The notes: generated by a model from the letters alone, not told the origin. A DNA stretch of 64,000 nt from Bacteroidota bacterium (GCA_013390605.1 JACAUB010000001.1:2037787-2101786), one strand, 5' to 3'. Positions 51,002 to 60,151 are shown, counted from the stretch's first letter. A program made the numbers and translations.

Positions 51002-51562
51002 CTACTTCAAAAACTTTACACAATACAATTTTAATATATTAACGATAGAAGGAAAACAAATCTGATTATAATCAATATCTTCAGGTCTTATTACCACTGC
51101 ATCTGTAATATCATCAGCTGCATTTAGTACGGTATCATTTGCTATCTCACAAACGAAAGCCATATCACATGTAAAATAACTTATCCCATTAAAAACATAT
51201 TCATTCGGAAAAGACCCAATGAATTCCATCTTATCAATCTTCACTGCAAGTTCTTCCCAAATCTCACGTTTTACGGTATCTTCTACCCTCTCGTTCATGT
51301 CAACAAACCCACCAGGCAAGTCCAACATTCCTTTTCTTGGTTCATGTTTTCGATGTGCCAATACAATATGTCCATCGGTATATTGCAATATAACTGCTAC
51401 AGCCGGAGCCGGATTCATATAATATTCCAGACCACAAGTCAGACATGAGAACACCTTCTCTCCATTAAATGAGAAATCCTTACTTCCACATTTTGGACAG
51501 TACCTGAATACATTTGAAAGGTGTGATGGTTTGAAATTCTTTTTTGTGCTATCTAGTTTCAT
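51002..51562 (-). CDS. Nudix hydrolase with an N-terminal zinc ribbon
   Basis: 186 residues. Zinc ribbon Cys22-x2-Cys25 and Cys40-x2-Cys43; Nudix box Gly85-x5-Glu91-x7-Arg99-Glu100-x-Trp-Glu-Glu. This two-domain layout is like NudC-type or ADP-ribose/NADH pyrophosphatases without the N-terminal domain. It removes nucleoside diphosphates linked to other groups. It is the last gene of the minus-strand run and starts 34 bases after the DUF4435 gene. An accessory role with the defence-like pair is possible but unproven. Confidence 0.9.
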   Translation of the reverse strand: MKLDSTKKNFKPSHLSNVFRYCPKCGSKDFSFNGEKVFSCLTCGLEYYMNPAPAVAVILQYTDGHIVLAHRKHEPRKGMLDLPGGFVDMNERVEDTVKREIWEELAVKIDKMEFIGSFPNEYVFNGISYFTCDMAFVCEIANDTVLNAADDITDAVVIRPEDIDYNQICFPSIVNILKLYCVKFLK

Positions 51563-51596
51563 TATATAATGCTATTTAAAATTTAATGTTAGCCTG

Positions 51597-52559
51597 CTAT
51601 TCAGCATAAAATCTTCTGATATCATCTCCAATTTTATTAATTTCAGGATACTTTCCAAACGAAAAGTTATGTTTTACATGACTCTCAAAATCATGACTTT
51701 GTCCAAATATTACAGATATCTTATGATTATCAGGAATTACCTTCCTCTTTTTCATCTCCATCAATTTTTCACAAACCCTTCTACCGATTGCAACAACCGT
51801 ATCAAACAGATCATGACCTCTTAAAAATAAATAAAGATTTTCAGGATAAATACCTAGCGTTGCTAATTTTTCTTTAATAGGTTCAATATCAACCTCTGGA
51901 AAATCTCTTTGTAACCTTCTTAATTTACTTCCAATCTGTTCTTCAACAATGGATATCTCAGAAGCTCCATTATTCTTGATAATAGGATATGGCAAGTTTC
52001 TTCTGATCTTAATAAACTGATTTAACTCATAGCGATCAAAATGAAACAGTCCAGTAATATGTGCATAAATATGCCAGATAAATAGTTCATAAACCACCTC
52101 CGAATATCTACGTAAAAACAGTTCAAAGTCAAATATATCATTTTTTATTCCACAAGACTGTTCACAAACCCAATTCAATCCAGGAGCAGCACAGAAATGA
52201 TTTTCAATGGAATATGTATATGTTTGAAAGATAAAATGCTTGATATCAATACCATATTCCTGCAATAAATAGCGATAATCACTATCAATACAGATGAAAA
52301 ACTGTTTACTGAGATAGGGTGTGAAGTTCAGACATTGCGTGACCCCTGAAGCTTCTGCGCCTGTCCAACTTCGCGAATGAGCTATAAAATGATACTTCTT
52401 TTCAGGGACATAACGATGAAAGATAGATCGCCAGAAATGCATATCTATTTCGGCTTCAACATGAATTGCCGCATCACATCTTCTGAGTAGAGCCTGTCCC
52501 TTAAAATCGATTACTAATTTTCGGTAATGCTCATCTTTAGTTAATGGCGTCTTTATCAT
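51597..52559 (-). CDS. DUF4435 TOPRIM-like protein (AriB-like)
   Basis: 320 residues. The TOPRIM-like signature of DUF4435 is seen: Glu35 in HVEAEIDMHFW, Asp92-x-Asp94 in FICIDSDYRYL, and Glu119-Asn in YTYSIENHF. In PARIS, AriB is a DUF4435 TOPRIM nuclease held by the ATPase AriA and released when a phage protein is sensed, then cutting host tRNA. Its start codon is 2 bases after the ATPase stop, so the two are co-translated and probably act together. The acidic triad is intact, so nuclease activity is plausible. Whether it is a PARIS effector or a different TOPRIM-ATPase pair is open. Confidence 0.8.
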   Translation of the reverse strand: MIKTPLTKDEHYRKLVIDFKGQALLRRCDAAIHVEAEIDMHFWRSIFHRYVPEKKYHFIAHSRSWTGAEASGVTQCLNFTPYLSKQFFICIDSDYRYLLQEYGIDIKHFIFQTYTYSIENHFCAAPGLNWVCEQSCGIKNDIFDFELFLRRYSEVVYELFIWHIYAHITGLFHFDRYELNQFIKIRRNLPYPIIKNNGASEISIVEEQIGSKLRRLQRDFPEVDIEPIKEKLATLGIYPENLYLFLRGHDLFDTVVAIGRRVCEKLMEMKKRKVIPDNHKISVIFGQSHDFESHVKHNFSFGKYPEINKIGDDIRRFYAE

Positions 52560-52561
52560 GA

Positions 52562-53380
52562 TTAACCTTGTTGAAGATCTTCAAGAAAGAATAGTTTATC
52601 CCCCCATCCATCACCAAATATACTGGGTGAATGTGTTGACAAGATAATCTGGCAATTAGGGTTCAATTTTCTTATCACATCAATTAACTGTTGTTGCCAA
52701 TCGATATGCAATGAATTCTCAGGTTCATCCATCAATAAAACAGATGGGATCTCCTCCATCAGAAACACTTTAAAGAGGATAATTAACAGTTGCTTTTCAC
52801 CTGAAGAAAGTCGATTTAGCTCAATCAAATCTGAATCGGAATCAACCATTAATTTGTTTGTTTCTGAACTAATAGAGATTACTTTACCTGTGCCCACAAA
52901 CAATTTATTGAGTATATCGAAAAACCTTTGAATTCTTTCATTGATTTCTGTCGCCATTTCTGGACTTGAAGTCGCTTTTAATCGATAATCTGTAAAGGAA
53001 AAGGTTCCGGGTTGTCGTTGATAAATCAATGAATCTAGTTCTATATCTAATTGACTATCACCTTTTTTATAAAGTTTTCTATCGTAAAGAGGATTATCAA
53101 ACGTACTGATATTTGCAAAATTGATTTTAAACCAGCCTTCAATGGGTTTTTCTTTGTTAAAAGAAAATAAAAAGCCATCACCACTTATCGTACCATCAAC
53201 ACCATAGCCTTTAAGGCGTTTCGTATCGGCACAAAACACTGCATCAACAATATTGATAAGAGTTGTTTTTCCACTACCGTTTAATCCGGCAAGTATATTT
53301 ACGTCGGGATTAAGCACCCATTTATAATTATACCTACCCCATAAATTACGAATCTCTATTTCTCTAATCTGGTTGAACAT
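52562..53380 (-). CDS. Small ABC/AAA-type ATPase paired with DUF4435
   Basis: 272 residues. Walker A GLNGSGKTT (Gly32-Lys38-Thr39), signature LSSGEKQ (191-197), Walker B LLMDEPENSLH (Asp218, Glu219), and H-loop STHSPSIF (His250). This is the SMC/RecF/AAA_15-AAA_21 type, one ATP site per half dimer. The insertion between Walker A and signature is about 150 residues and lacks a long coiled coil, so it is much smaller than PARIS AriA. No fused TOPRIM, unlike OLD. It is preceded by a perfect palindrome (53383-53409). Probably senses or gates the DUF4435 partner. Confidence 0.85.
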   Translation of the reverse strand: MFNQIREIEIRNLWGRYNYKWVLNPDVNILAGLNGSGKTTLINIVDAVFCADTKRLKGYGVDGTISGDGFLFSFNKEKPIEGWFKINFANISTFDNPLYDRKLYKKGDSQLDIELDSLIYQRQPGTFSFTDYRLKATSSPEMATEINERIQRFFDILNKLFVGTGKVISISSETNKLMVDSDSDLIELNRLSSGEKQLLIILFKVFLMEEIPSVLLMDEPENSLHIDWQQQLIDVIRKLNPNCQIILSTHSPSIFGDGWGDKLFFLEDLQQG

Positions 53381-53382
53381 GG

Positions 53383-53409
53383 TTAGTAATTTAGATGCTA
53401 AATTACTAA
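53383..53409. promoter_or_regulatory. Perfect 12-bp-arm palindrome before the ATPase gene
   Basis: TTAGTAATTTAG (53383-53394) and its exact complement (53398-53409), 3-base spacer. It covers the YdcF stop and ends 2 bases before the ATPase ATG. It could be an operator or a hairpin that blocks translation. A near-consensus -7 (TATATTTA, about 53408-53415 on the minus strand) overlaps it. Confidence 0.65.
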
Positions 53410-54173
53410 ATATAGCCTGTAATTCTATAAATTAAATAGCCAATCCACTCATGAATTAAATAATTCCAATATTTTAACGCGTCCAGATCTGGCACAAAAC
53501 GATACTCATAATTTCTAAAAGGTTTGGTAGCTAATCTGTCAACCGCATAGGGAGTAACAGGAAGACCTACTTTCTTATAACAACCTAATGATCTGCGCAT
53601 ATGAATAGCCGATGTGATTAATAGAAATCGTCCACCTGGGTTAGTTTTATCAAGTATAGCCTTTGAATTTACAGCATTTTGCCTTGTGTTATTGGCAACA
53701 GAATCAACAATGATATCGCTTGCCGGAACACCAATACGTATCAGAAAATCACGATAGTAGTTTGATTCCATTACACTATCATATATTAAACTTCCGGGAC
53801 CAGCTGTAATTAAAATTTTTTTAATCTTTCCCTCTTTATAAAGCTCAAGAGCCTGTAAACCTCTATCTGCACTCCCCCTGAATATTAATCGCTTATCTTC
53901 TTTATTATACGTAATAATACCGCCACCCAACACAATACCAACATCATATGGTTTTGTATCAGCTGCTATATTCTTAACCGGATACTCCCAGGCCCTCAAA
54001 AAAACATCAACAAAAAAGTGATTCGAGAAAAAGTAAATCACCAATGCCGCTGAAATGAATAGGCGCCTTGAAAGTATTTTGTTTTTAACAAACAATCCTA
54101 CAATCAAAAGCGCCAATCCCCAATAGACCGGTGTAAATAAGTATGATAATATTTTCGATACGATAAAAAACAT
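53406..54173 (-). CDS. YdcF/ElyC/SanA-type (DUF218) membrane protein
   Basis: 255 residues: two N-terminal membrane spans (about 3-25, 33-52), then the DUF218 domain with VGIVLGGGIITYN, FRGSADRGLQALELYKEGKIKKILITAGPG, DSVANNTRQNAVNSKAIL and ITSAIHMRRSLGCYKKVG. Relatives in E. coli affect envelope permeability and lipid carrier handling. Inner membrane with the domain outside. It lies between fabI (30 bases) and the ATPase gene (25 bases). Confidence 0.88.
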   Translation of the reverse strand: MFFIVSKILSYLFTPVYWGLALLIVGLFVKNKILSRRLFISAALVIYFFSNHFFVDVFLRAWEYPVKNIAADTKPYDVGIVLGGGIITYNKEDKRLIFRGSADRGLQALELYKEGKIKKILITAGPGSLIYDSVMESNYYRDFLIRIGVPASDIIVDSVANNTRQNAVNSKAILDKTNPGGRFLLITSAIHMRRSLGCYKKVGLPVTPYAVDRLATKPFRNYEYRFVPDLDALKYWNYLIHEWIGYLIYRITGYI

Positions 54174-54203
54174 AGTCAGCTAAGGTATGAAAAAATCTTA
54201 ACT

Positions 54204-55061
54204 TTACTTATTATCGTCCGATTCTTTATGACATTCTTTACAATCAAGACTTCTATTGTACATTTCCATTGCACGATAGCTCATACCCATACTGGAGAAA
54301 CCACCATCGTTAAACAGATTTTGCATCGTCACCTTCTTTGTAAGGTCACTAAATAGTGTAATACAATAATCAGCGCATTCACCTGCAGTAGCATTACCAA
54401 GTGGCGACATTCTTTCGGTAAAATCAATCAGCGCATCAATCCCCTTTACACCCTTACCTGCTGTGGTTAGTGTGGGTGATTGAGAAACTGTATTGATACG
54501 GATATGTTTTTCTCTTCCATAGATGTAACCAAAACTCCTTGCAATCGATTCTAGAGCTGCTTTAGCTTCTGCCATGTCATTATATTCGAATAATGTTCTT
54601 TGTGCTGCAATGTATGAAAGTGCTACTACTGAACTCCATTCATTCAAAGCATCAAACTTCTTAGCTGTTTGAAGTACTTTATGAAATGAGATAGCAGAAA
54701 TATCCATCGTCTTCATAAAGTTATCATAGTTCAAATCGTCATAAGGAATCTTCTTACGAACATTTGGTGACATACCAATTGAATGAAGGATAAAATCTAT
54801 CTTTCCACCGAAATGATCCATCGTTTTTTCAATTAGATTTTCCAAATCAGCGATACTGGTAGCGTCAGCCGGAATAAAAAGAGAATTTGTCTTTTGAGCC
54901 AATAAATCTGTGTCACCCATACGAGCAGCCAATGCTGTATTGGATAAAACGAATTCAGCACCCTCTTCGTGTGCACGTTCTGCCACTTTCCATGCAATCG
55001 ACATGTCATTCAAAGCACCGAAGATCAGTCCTTTCTTTCCTTTTAACAAGTTATAAGCCAT
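54204..55061 (-). CDS. fabI: Enoyl-acyl-carrier-protein reductase (NADH), FabI
   Basis: 285 residues from the ATG at 55061 (MAYNLLKGKKGLIFG); the in-frame TTG at 55118 is not needed. Cofactor motif GALNDMSIAWKVAE, catalytic Tyr and Lys in YNDMAEAKAALES (Tyr-x6-Lys), HSIGMSP and VSQSPTLTTAGKGV. It reduces the enoyl-ACP in the last step of each fatty acid elongation cycle, cytoplasm. C-terminal Cys-rich tail CKECHKESDD is unusual. recN lies 66 bases upstream of this start. Confidence 0.94.
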   Translation of the reverse strand: MAYNLLKGKKGLIFGALNDMSIAWKVAERAHEEGAEFVLSNTALAARMGDTDLLAQKTNSLFIPADATSIADLENLIEKTMDHFGGKIDFILHSIGMSPNVRKKIPYDDLNYDNFMKTMDISAISFHKVLQTAKKFDALNEWSSVVALSYIAAQRTLFEYNDMAEAKAALESIARSFGYIYGREKHIRINTVSQSPTLTTAGKGVKGIDALIDFTERMSPLGNATAGECADYCITLFSDLTKKVTMQNLFNDGGFSSMGMSYRAMEMYNRSLDCKECHKESDDNK

Positions 55062-55127
55062 GATTGTTAATTTGATAAAATATTCAATGGTTAATAATTC
55101 TTTCGCACAATCTAACAACTATTTAGA

Positions 55128-56786
55128 TTAGTTGTTCGATAAAAGTTCTTTAGCAGTTGCTAAAGCAGCTTCTGTAACCTTTTCGTTACTCAACATTTTA
55201 GCAATTTCCAGAATACGCTCCTGATTATTCAGTTTTTTGATAGAGGTATACGTTGCTCCATCGTCCTGTATTTTATATACTAAATATTGATTATCACTCA
55301 TTCCTGCAATCTGAGGTAAATGCGTGATGGCAATCAGTTGTAGATTATTTGCCATTTTTTGCATAATAACACCTACCTTTCCTGCAATGTCACCCGAAAC
55401 CCCTGTATCGATTTCATCAAAAATAAGTGTGGGAAGCAATTTCCGTTGCGAAACCAACGACTTGATAGCTAGCATCACCCTTGAAAGTTCTCCACCTGAA
55501 GCAATCTTTCCAATCTCACCAGGCTCAACACCTTTATTCGCACTAAACAAGAAAATGATTTTATCAATCCCATCGTTAGTAGGTTCAACATTCTTATCAC
55601 ATCTGATCTTGAATACTGCACTTGGCATACCTAATGACGTAAGTGTGTTTCTAACTTCTTCAGAAATGCGGGGTAGAACAGCTATTCGACTATCTGACAG
55701 CTCTTTTGACTTCTCAATCAAAGTTTTATATAAATTATCAATCTCTTTCGATACACTTACGATCTCATCTTCAAGTGAAGATATCTGATCAAGTTTGTAC
55801 ATTAACTCACCTTGTAGCAACAATAAGCTAGCGCTCCCCGATAACCGATGTTTTTGTTCAAGATGATAGATGAGATCTAAACGACGTGAAACCAGTTCTA
55901 ACTGCTCCGGATCAACGATAACATGGTCTGTAAGTCGTACAACATGTTGGGCCAGATCCTTTAAATCAATTAAATTTGATTCAACACGTTGCTTTATCTC
56001 TTCAAACTCGCCCTTAAATGCAGCTAAGCCACTAAATATAGAATTTATCTCCGTTAATGTATCAATAATATTAACATCATTTTCAGATAGTAATGCCGAT
56101 GAACGAGCCAGACCATTCATAATCTGACCAGCATTATTCAAAATTTCTAATTCGCTCTCTAATGCCTCTTTCTCACCTTCTTTTAGATTAACAGAAAGCA
56201 GTTCGTCTAGTTGAAATTTATAATAATCCTGATCCGCTTTACTCTGTTTTTCCTTTTCAAGCAATGACGCCAATGTTTTCTTCATAGCCTGATGGCCATC
56301 GAATAAAACCTTGTATGCTTCTCTAAGCTTTTGATTTCCGGCAACGGCATCTACAATAGCCAACTGAAATCCTGAGTCACCAAGTGTCAGCGTTTCATGT
56401 TGAGAGTGGATATTAATCAACCGTTCGCCTAACTCTTTTACAATCGTTAGATTTACAGGTGTATCATTAATAAAAGCGCGCGACTTTCCCTGTGGTGTAA
56501 TCTCTCTTCGGATAATCGATTGTTTATCAAAATCAAGATCATTTGCTTCAAAAAATGGTTCAAGGTCGTACCCCTCAATCTTAAAAGTCCCCTCTATAGA
56601 ACATTTTTTATCAGGCATCATCAGAGATTGACTATCGGCGCGCTGCCCTAAAATCAAAGATAATGCACCTAAGATAATAGACTTTCCGGCACCGGTTTCG
56701 CCTGTTATCGCAGTAAATCCGGCAGAGAAATCAATTTCGAGCTCCTTAATCAGCGCAAAATTCTCAACCTTCAGATGTGTTAGCAT
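55128..56786 (-). CDS. recN: DNA repair protein RecN
   Basis: 552 residues of the SMC-like RecN. N-terminal LKVENFALIKELEIDFSAGFTAITGETGAGKSIIL (Walker A), central coiled coils (about 150-220, 310-375), and C-terminal GEIGKIASGGELSRVMLAIKS with LPTLIFDEIDTGVSG (signature, Walker B). It acts in double-strand break repair. It has a clear promoter 44 bases upstream, at the very end of the DUF4835 gene. Confidence 0.95.
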   Translation of the reverse strand: MLTHLKVENFALIKELEIDFSAGFTAITGETGAGKSIILGALSLILGQRADSQSLMMPDKKCSIEGTFKIEGYDLEPFFEANDLDFDKQSIIRREITPQGKSRAFINDTPVNLTIVKELGERLINIHSQHETLTLGDSGFQLAIVDAVAGNQKLREAYKVLFDGHQAMKKTLASLLEKEKQSKADQDYYKFQLDELLSVNLKEGEKEALESELEILNNAGQIMNGLARSSALLSENDVNIIDTLTEINSIFSGLAAFKGEFEEIKQRVESNLIDLKDLAQHVVRLTDHVIVDPEQLELVSRRLDLIYHLEQKHRLSGSASLLLLQGELMYKLDQISSLEDEIVSVSKEIDNLYKTLIEKSKELSDSRIAVLPRISEEVRNTLTSLGMPSAVFKIRCDKNVEPTNDGIDKIIFLFSANKGVEPGEIGKIASGGELSRVMLAIKSLVSQRKLLPTLIFDEIDTGVSGDIAGKVGVIMQKMANNLQLIAITHLPQIAGMSDNQYLVYKIQDDGATYTSIKKLNNQERILEIAKMLSNEKVTEAALATAKELLSNN

Positions 56787-56829
56787 AGCTGAAGCGATTT
56801 AATATTCAATTTTTACAGTATTATTACTG

Positions 56830-56837
56830 CAAAGATA
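56830..56837 (-). promoter_or_regulatory. -7 element TATCTTTG of recN
   Basis: Exact TAnnTTTG match on the minus strand, between the DUF4835 stop and the recN start, so recN and downstream genes can be read separately from the bamD run. Confidence 0.6.
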
Positions 56838-56840
56838 AAC

Positions 56841-57743
56841 TTATTTGGTTTGGAGAATCTGTTGATATTTATTTGCATTGGCAGGATCGATTTCTCTCAA
56901 AATATTAACCACCTTTGTTTTCTCCATAGGAGATGCTTTCGAATAGATATTAATAATCTCGTCTCTTTTTGCATCCAATAATAGTTGCAACACAAATAAT
57001 CCCGGACGTTCGCGATAGACACGTCTAAAGTTCTCCAGACTTTCACTAATTGCATTTCTGCCCTGATCAATCTGTTCTGTCATTTCATCTAAACCCAAAC
57101 GATGATACTTATATAGTGCTTCCCTAAAGGCGGAATAAGCAGGATTAATCATATTTTCAGCCAACCAATAACGATTACGTTGACTATCGAAAGCCTTCCA
57201 ACCTATCTCACCTGAGTTTTGAGCACTGTTCACAATATCTTGTGCCTTTTGATAGAAGAAACTTCCGCCCATTGGCGAAAAAGAATCAGCATCCATACCT
57301 AAAAAGATATTGATATAAAAAGCGAGCGTTGATGTAAGATTTGAAGTAAAAGTATTATCGGCATAATCCAGATTTTGCGACTCTATATAGTTAACTTTAA
57401 AATCATTATCAATATAATTTAGCAAAACCGAGTTATACGAAGTTTTATAGATTGGACGCTGAAGAACAAGATTCAATTTACATCTAAATTCATCACTTGA
57501 AGGTCGATCGGTAATATTAATCAGTATTGAACCTTCAATCCGTTCTTCAGGTTTAATAACATATGGTGACCATTTACGTTCGTTTACAAATTGATAAATA
57601 GCTGTTTGCAAAGCCTGGTATACTCTTTTGTCTGTACCTTGAACCTGTGTAGAGATAACCTGCACTTGGAAATTAAATTCCTGAGCAGCAACATTCAACA
57701 CTTTAACAAAGAGAATTAAAAACAGAAGAGCGAATCGTGTCAT
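56841..57743 (-). CDS. DUF4835 family exported protein
   Basis: 300 residues with a signal peptide (MTRFALLFLILFVKVLNVAAQ). DUF4835 marks: VQVISTQVQGTDKRVYQALQTAIYQFVNERKWS, NVLLNYIDNDFKVNY-like stretch (SVLLNYIDNDFKVNYIESQNLDYADNTFTSNLTSTLAFYINIFLGMDADSFSPMGG), and EIGWKAFDSQRNRYWLAENMI. Conserved in Bacteroidota between coaBC and recN; function unknown, exported, likely cell-envelope. Starts 9 bases after the coaBC stop. Confidence 0.9.
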   Translation of the reverse strand: MTRFALLFLILFVKVLNVAAQEFNFQVQVISTQVQGTDKRVYQALQTAIYQFVNERKWSPYVIKPEERIEGSILINITDRPSSDEFRCKLNLVLQRPIYKTSYNSVLLNYIDNDFKVNYIESQNLDYADNTFTSNLTSTLAFYINIFLGMDADSFSPMGGSFFYQKAQDIVNSAQNSGEIGWKAFDSQRNRYWLAENMINPAYSAFREALYKYHRLGLDEMTEQIDQGRNAISESLENFRRVYRERPGLFVLQLLLDAKRDEIINIYSKASPMEKTKVVNILREIDPANANKYQQILQTK

Positions 57744-57752
57744 GTACGATTA

Positions 57753-58967
57753 TTAAATTATCGAAAGGTCTTTACGACTCAATTGAGCAATTGCATTAAC
57801 AATATCTTCTGCAACAGCCTCCTTAGATTTTAAATCAAAGGCATATTCATCACCATCCAACGAAATGATGGTGACCTTATTAGTAGAATGTCCAAAACCA
57901 GCACCCTTGTCATTTAAAGAGTTGAGTACAATTAAATCACAATTCTTAGACAAGAGTTTTGCATGTGCATTTTCTTTTTCATTATCAGTTTCAAGGGCAA
58001 AACCTATTAGTTTTTGACCCTCTTTTTTCTGTTTACCCATCTCCTTTAAAATATCAAAAGTTGGCTCAAGCTCTACAACTAGAGTCGCTAAACTCTTTTT
58101 TATCTTGACAGGCGAAACATGTGCAGGAGTAAAATCAGCCACAGCAGCAGCCATAATAACGATGTCGGCCTCCTGAAATACCTCCATACAATTTTGAAAC
58201 ATCTGTTTAGCAGATGTCACATCTTTACGATGAATATCACTAGAGCAACTTAGCGAAACAGGGCCAGCTACCAGAGTAACATCAGCTCCCCGGCGTGCAA
58301 AAGCTTCGGCAATAGCAAAACCCATTTTACCGGAAGAATAGTTTCCAATAAAACGAACAGGATCTATCGCTTCATAAGTAGGACCAGCTGAAATGAGAAC
58401 CTTCTTTCCTGAAAAGTCTTTTGACTGCTTAAACCAAGTTTTCAACGTCTCAACTATATTTTCAGGCTCTTCCATACGTCCGGCACCCACTAAACCACTT
58501 GCCAGCTCACCATCACGAGGAGCGATCAGATGGTTACCATAGCTTAATAGCTTTTTAATATTATCTTGCGTGCTTTGATGGTGAAACATATCAAGATCCA
58601 TAGCAGGAGCAAAGAATACTGGACATTTACATGCCATATAGGTTGCTACCAGAATATTATCGGCCAAGCCATTAGCCATCTTGCCTAACGTATTAGCTGT
58701 AACCGGGGCAATCAACATTACATCTGCCCAGTAACCCATTTCGATATGGCTATGCCATTCACCATTGGCTACCTCAAAACCTGTAGTTACGACAGTACGT
58801 TGTGACAGGGTAGCAAGCGTAAGCGGGGTAATAAAGTCGCAAGCTGATTCACTCATTACAACCTGAACATCAACACCTTCTTTTTTAAGCAGGCGAATCA
58901 ATGGAGCTGTTTTATAAGCTGCTATACTTCCAGTAATACCCAGCAGAATTTTTTTACCCTGTAACAT
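57753..58967 (-). CDS. coaBC: Bifunctional phosphopantothenoylcysteine decarboxylase/synthetase CoaBC
   Basis: 404 residues. N-terminal CoaC (FMN flavoprotein): ILLGITGSIAAYKTAPLIRLL, EWHSHIEMGYWADVMLIAPVTANTLGKMANGLADN and FFAPAMDLDMFHH. C-terminal CoaB: KKVLISAGPTYEAIDPVRFIGNYSSGKMGFAIAEAF and AAVADFTP. It makes 4'-phosphopantetheine from phosphopantothenate and Cys for coenzyme A. Cytoplasm. It follows the omega gene by 28 bases in the bamD run. Confidence 0.95.
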   Translation of the reverse strand: MLQGKKILLGITGSIAAYKTAPLIRLLKKEGVDVQVVMSESACDFITPLTLATLSQRTVVTTGFEVANGEWHSHIEMGYWADVMLIAPVTANTLGKMANGLADNILVATYMACKCPVFFAPAMDLDMFHHQSTQDNIKKLLSYGNHLIAPRDGELASGLVGAGRMEEPENIVETLKTWFKQSKDFSGKKVLISAGPTYEAIDPVRFIGNYSSGKMGFAIAEAFARRGADVTLVAGPVSLSCSSDIHRKDVTSAKQMFQNCMEVFQEADIVIMAAAVADFTPAHVSPVKIKKSLATLVVELEPTFDILKEMGKQKKEGQKLIGFALETDNEKENAHAKLLSKNCDLIVLNSLNDKGAGFGHSTNKVTIISLDGDEYAFDLKSKEAVAEDIVNAIAQLSRKDLSII

Positions 58968-58995
58968 TAAAAAGCTATTTTAATCAAGTTCCGGA

Positions 58996-59319
58996 TTAAA
59001 GTTCAACCTCAGGTTTACGATAGTATACCTGATCGTTTAGAAACTCTTGAATTGCAATTAACGTAGGTTTTGGGAGATGCTCATAATATTTAGCAATCTC
59101 AATTTGCTCTCTGTTTTCAAACACCTCTTCAAGGTTGTCGCTTGGAGTAGCAAATTCTTCAATTTTACCACGTAGCTCCTCTTTGATCTCACGGGCAATC
59201 TGATCTGCACGTTTTGACAAAATATTTACAGATTCATAAATATTACCGGTCGGATCTGTTAGATCCCTAAGATTGCGGGTAACAGCTGTATTCTCTGTTT
59301 TTACTTTTTTAAAATCCAT
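58996..59319 (-). CDS. rpoZ: RNA polymerase omega subunit, Bacteroidota Rpb6 type
   Basis: 107 residues. The core NIYESVNILSKRADQIAREIKEEL matches the omega/Rpb6 helix region that clamps the beta-prime C-terminus. The extended C-terminus (LPKPTLIAIQEFLNDQVYYRKPEVEL) is typical of Bacteroidota. Conserved position between bamD (13 bases away) and coaBC. Confidence 0.9.
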   Translation of the reverse strand: MDFKKVKTENTAVTRNLRDLTDPTGNIYESVNILSKRADQIAREIKEELRGKIEEFATPSDNLEEVFENREQIEIAKYYEHLPKPTLIAIQEFLNDQVYYRKPEVEL

Positions 59320-59332
59320 ATCGAGTGATTGA

Positions 59333-60127
59333 TTATTTCTTAATATATTTTTCTGCCTCTTTTTGGACAGAAGTAACCTCTTTCAGATATTTTGTTTTAG
59401 GAAAATCTGATAGAATCTTATCACATGTTTCAAAAACCTGACCATAACGTTCAGGCATTTTTGAATCAATGCTCTTTTCAGCAAATCTTTGATATGTTTT
59501 CATCAACATATAAAGTACCTCTTCACGATATTTTGTATCGGGAAATTCTTTTAACATGTTATTGAAACAAACAATAGCAGCCTGAATATCATTCGTTTTA
59601 AAGAACAATTTACCAATATTAAATGATTTAAGTTCTAGCTTCTCTCTTAACTCATCAATTAAATTATTGCTTTGATCAACACGTTTACTTTGTGGATACT
59701 TATTGATAAATATTTGAAGCTCTTTTACAGCATCATACGTATTAGTTTGGTCTAAACTGGGAATAGGTGAATCCAAATATTTGCAATAAGCTGCATTATA
59801 AGCACATTCTTCAGCATATTGACTCGTTGGAAACTCTTCAGCAAATTGTTTAAAATAATGATTTGCAAGGATAAAGTCCTTCTCATGATAATAACAATAC
59901 GCATTCATATACGCTATCTTTTCAGCCTTATCAGTACCCTTGTATTCAGGGGTAATCTGTTCAAAGAGTTGCATAGCCTTCGAATACGAACCTTTATCAA
60001 AGAGGGCGATAGCGGTTTCGTACTTTAGTTGATTGTTATTGCTTTTAAGCAATTTTTGAAATTTCCCACAGCCTGCAAGTAGAAGCAATGAAGCGAGAAC
60101 TGAAATAATTATTCCACGTTTAAACAT
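59333..60127 (-). CDS. bamD: Outer membrane assembly lipoprotein BamD
   Basis: 264 residues with a lipobox LLLLAGC (Cys20). Five TPR-like helical pairs, for example YETAIALFDKGSYSKAMQLFEQITPEYKGTDKAEKIAYMNAYCYYHEKDFILANHYFKQF and LGKLFFK-type repeats later. It belongs to the BAM complex that inserts beta-barrel proteins in the outer membrane. First gene of the run; promoter candidate 25 bases upstream. Confidence 0.93.
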   Translation of the reverse strand: MFKRGIIISVLASLLLLAGCGKFQKLLKSNNNQLKYETAIALFDKGSYSKAMQLFEQITPEYKGTDKAEKIAYMNAYCYYHEKDFILANHYFKQFAEEFPTSQYAEECAYNAAYCKYLDSPIPSLDQTNTYDAVKELQIFINKYPQSKRVDQSNNLIDELREKLELKSFNIGKLFFKTNDIQAAIVCFNNMLKEFPDTKYREEVLYMLMKTYQRFAEKSIDSKMPERYGQVFETCDKILSDFPKTKYLKEVTSVQKEAEKYIKK

Positions 60128-60151
60128 TTTGCAAAATTATAACATTTAACG

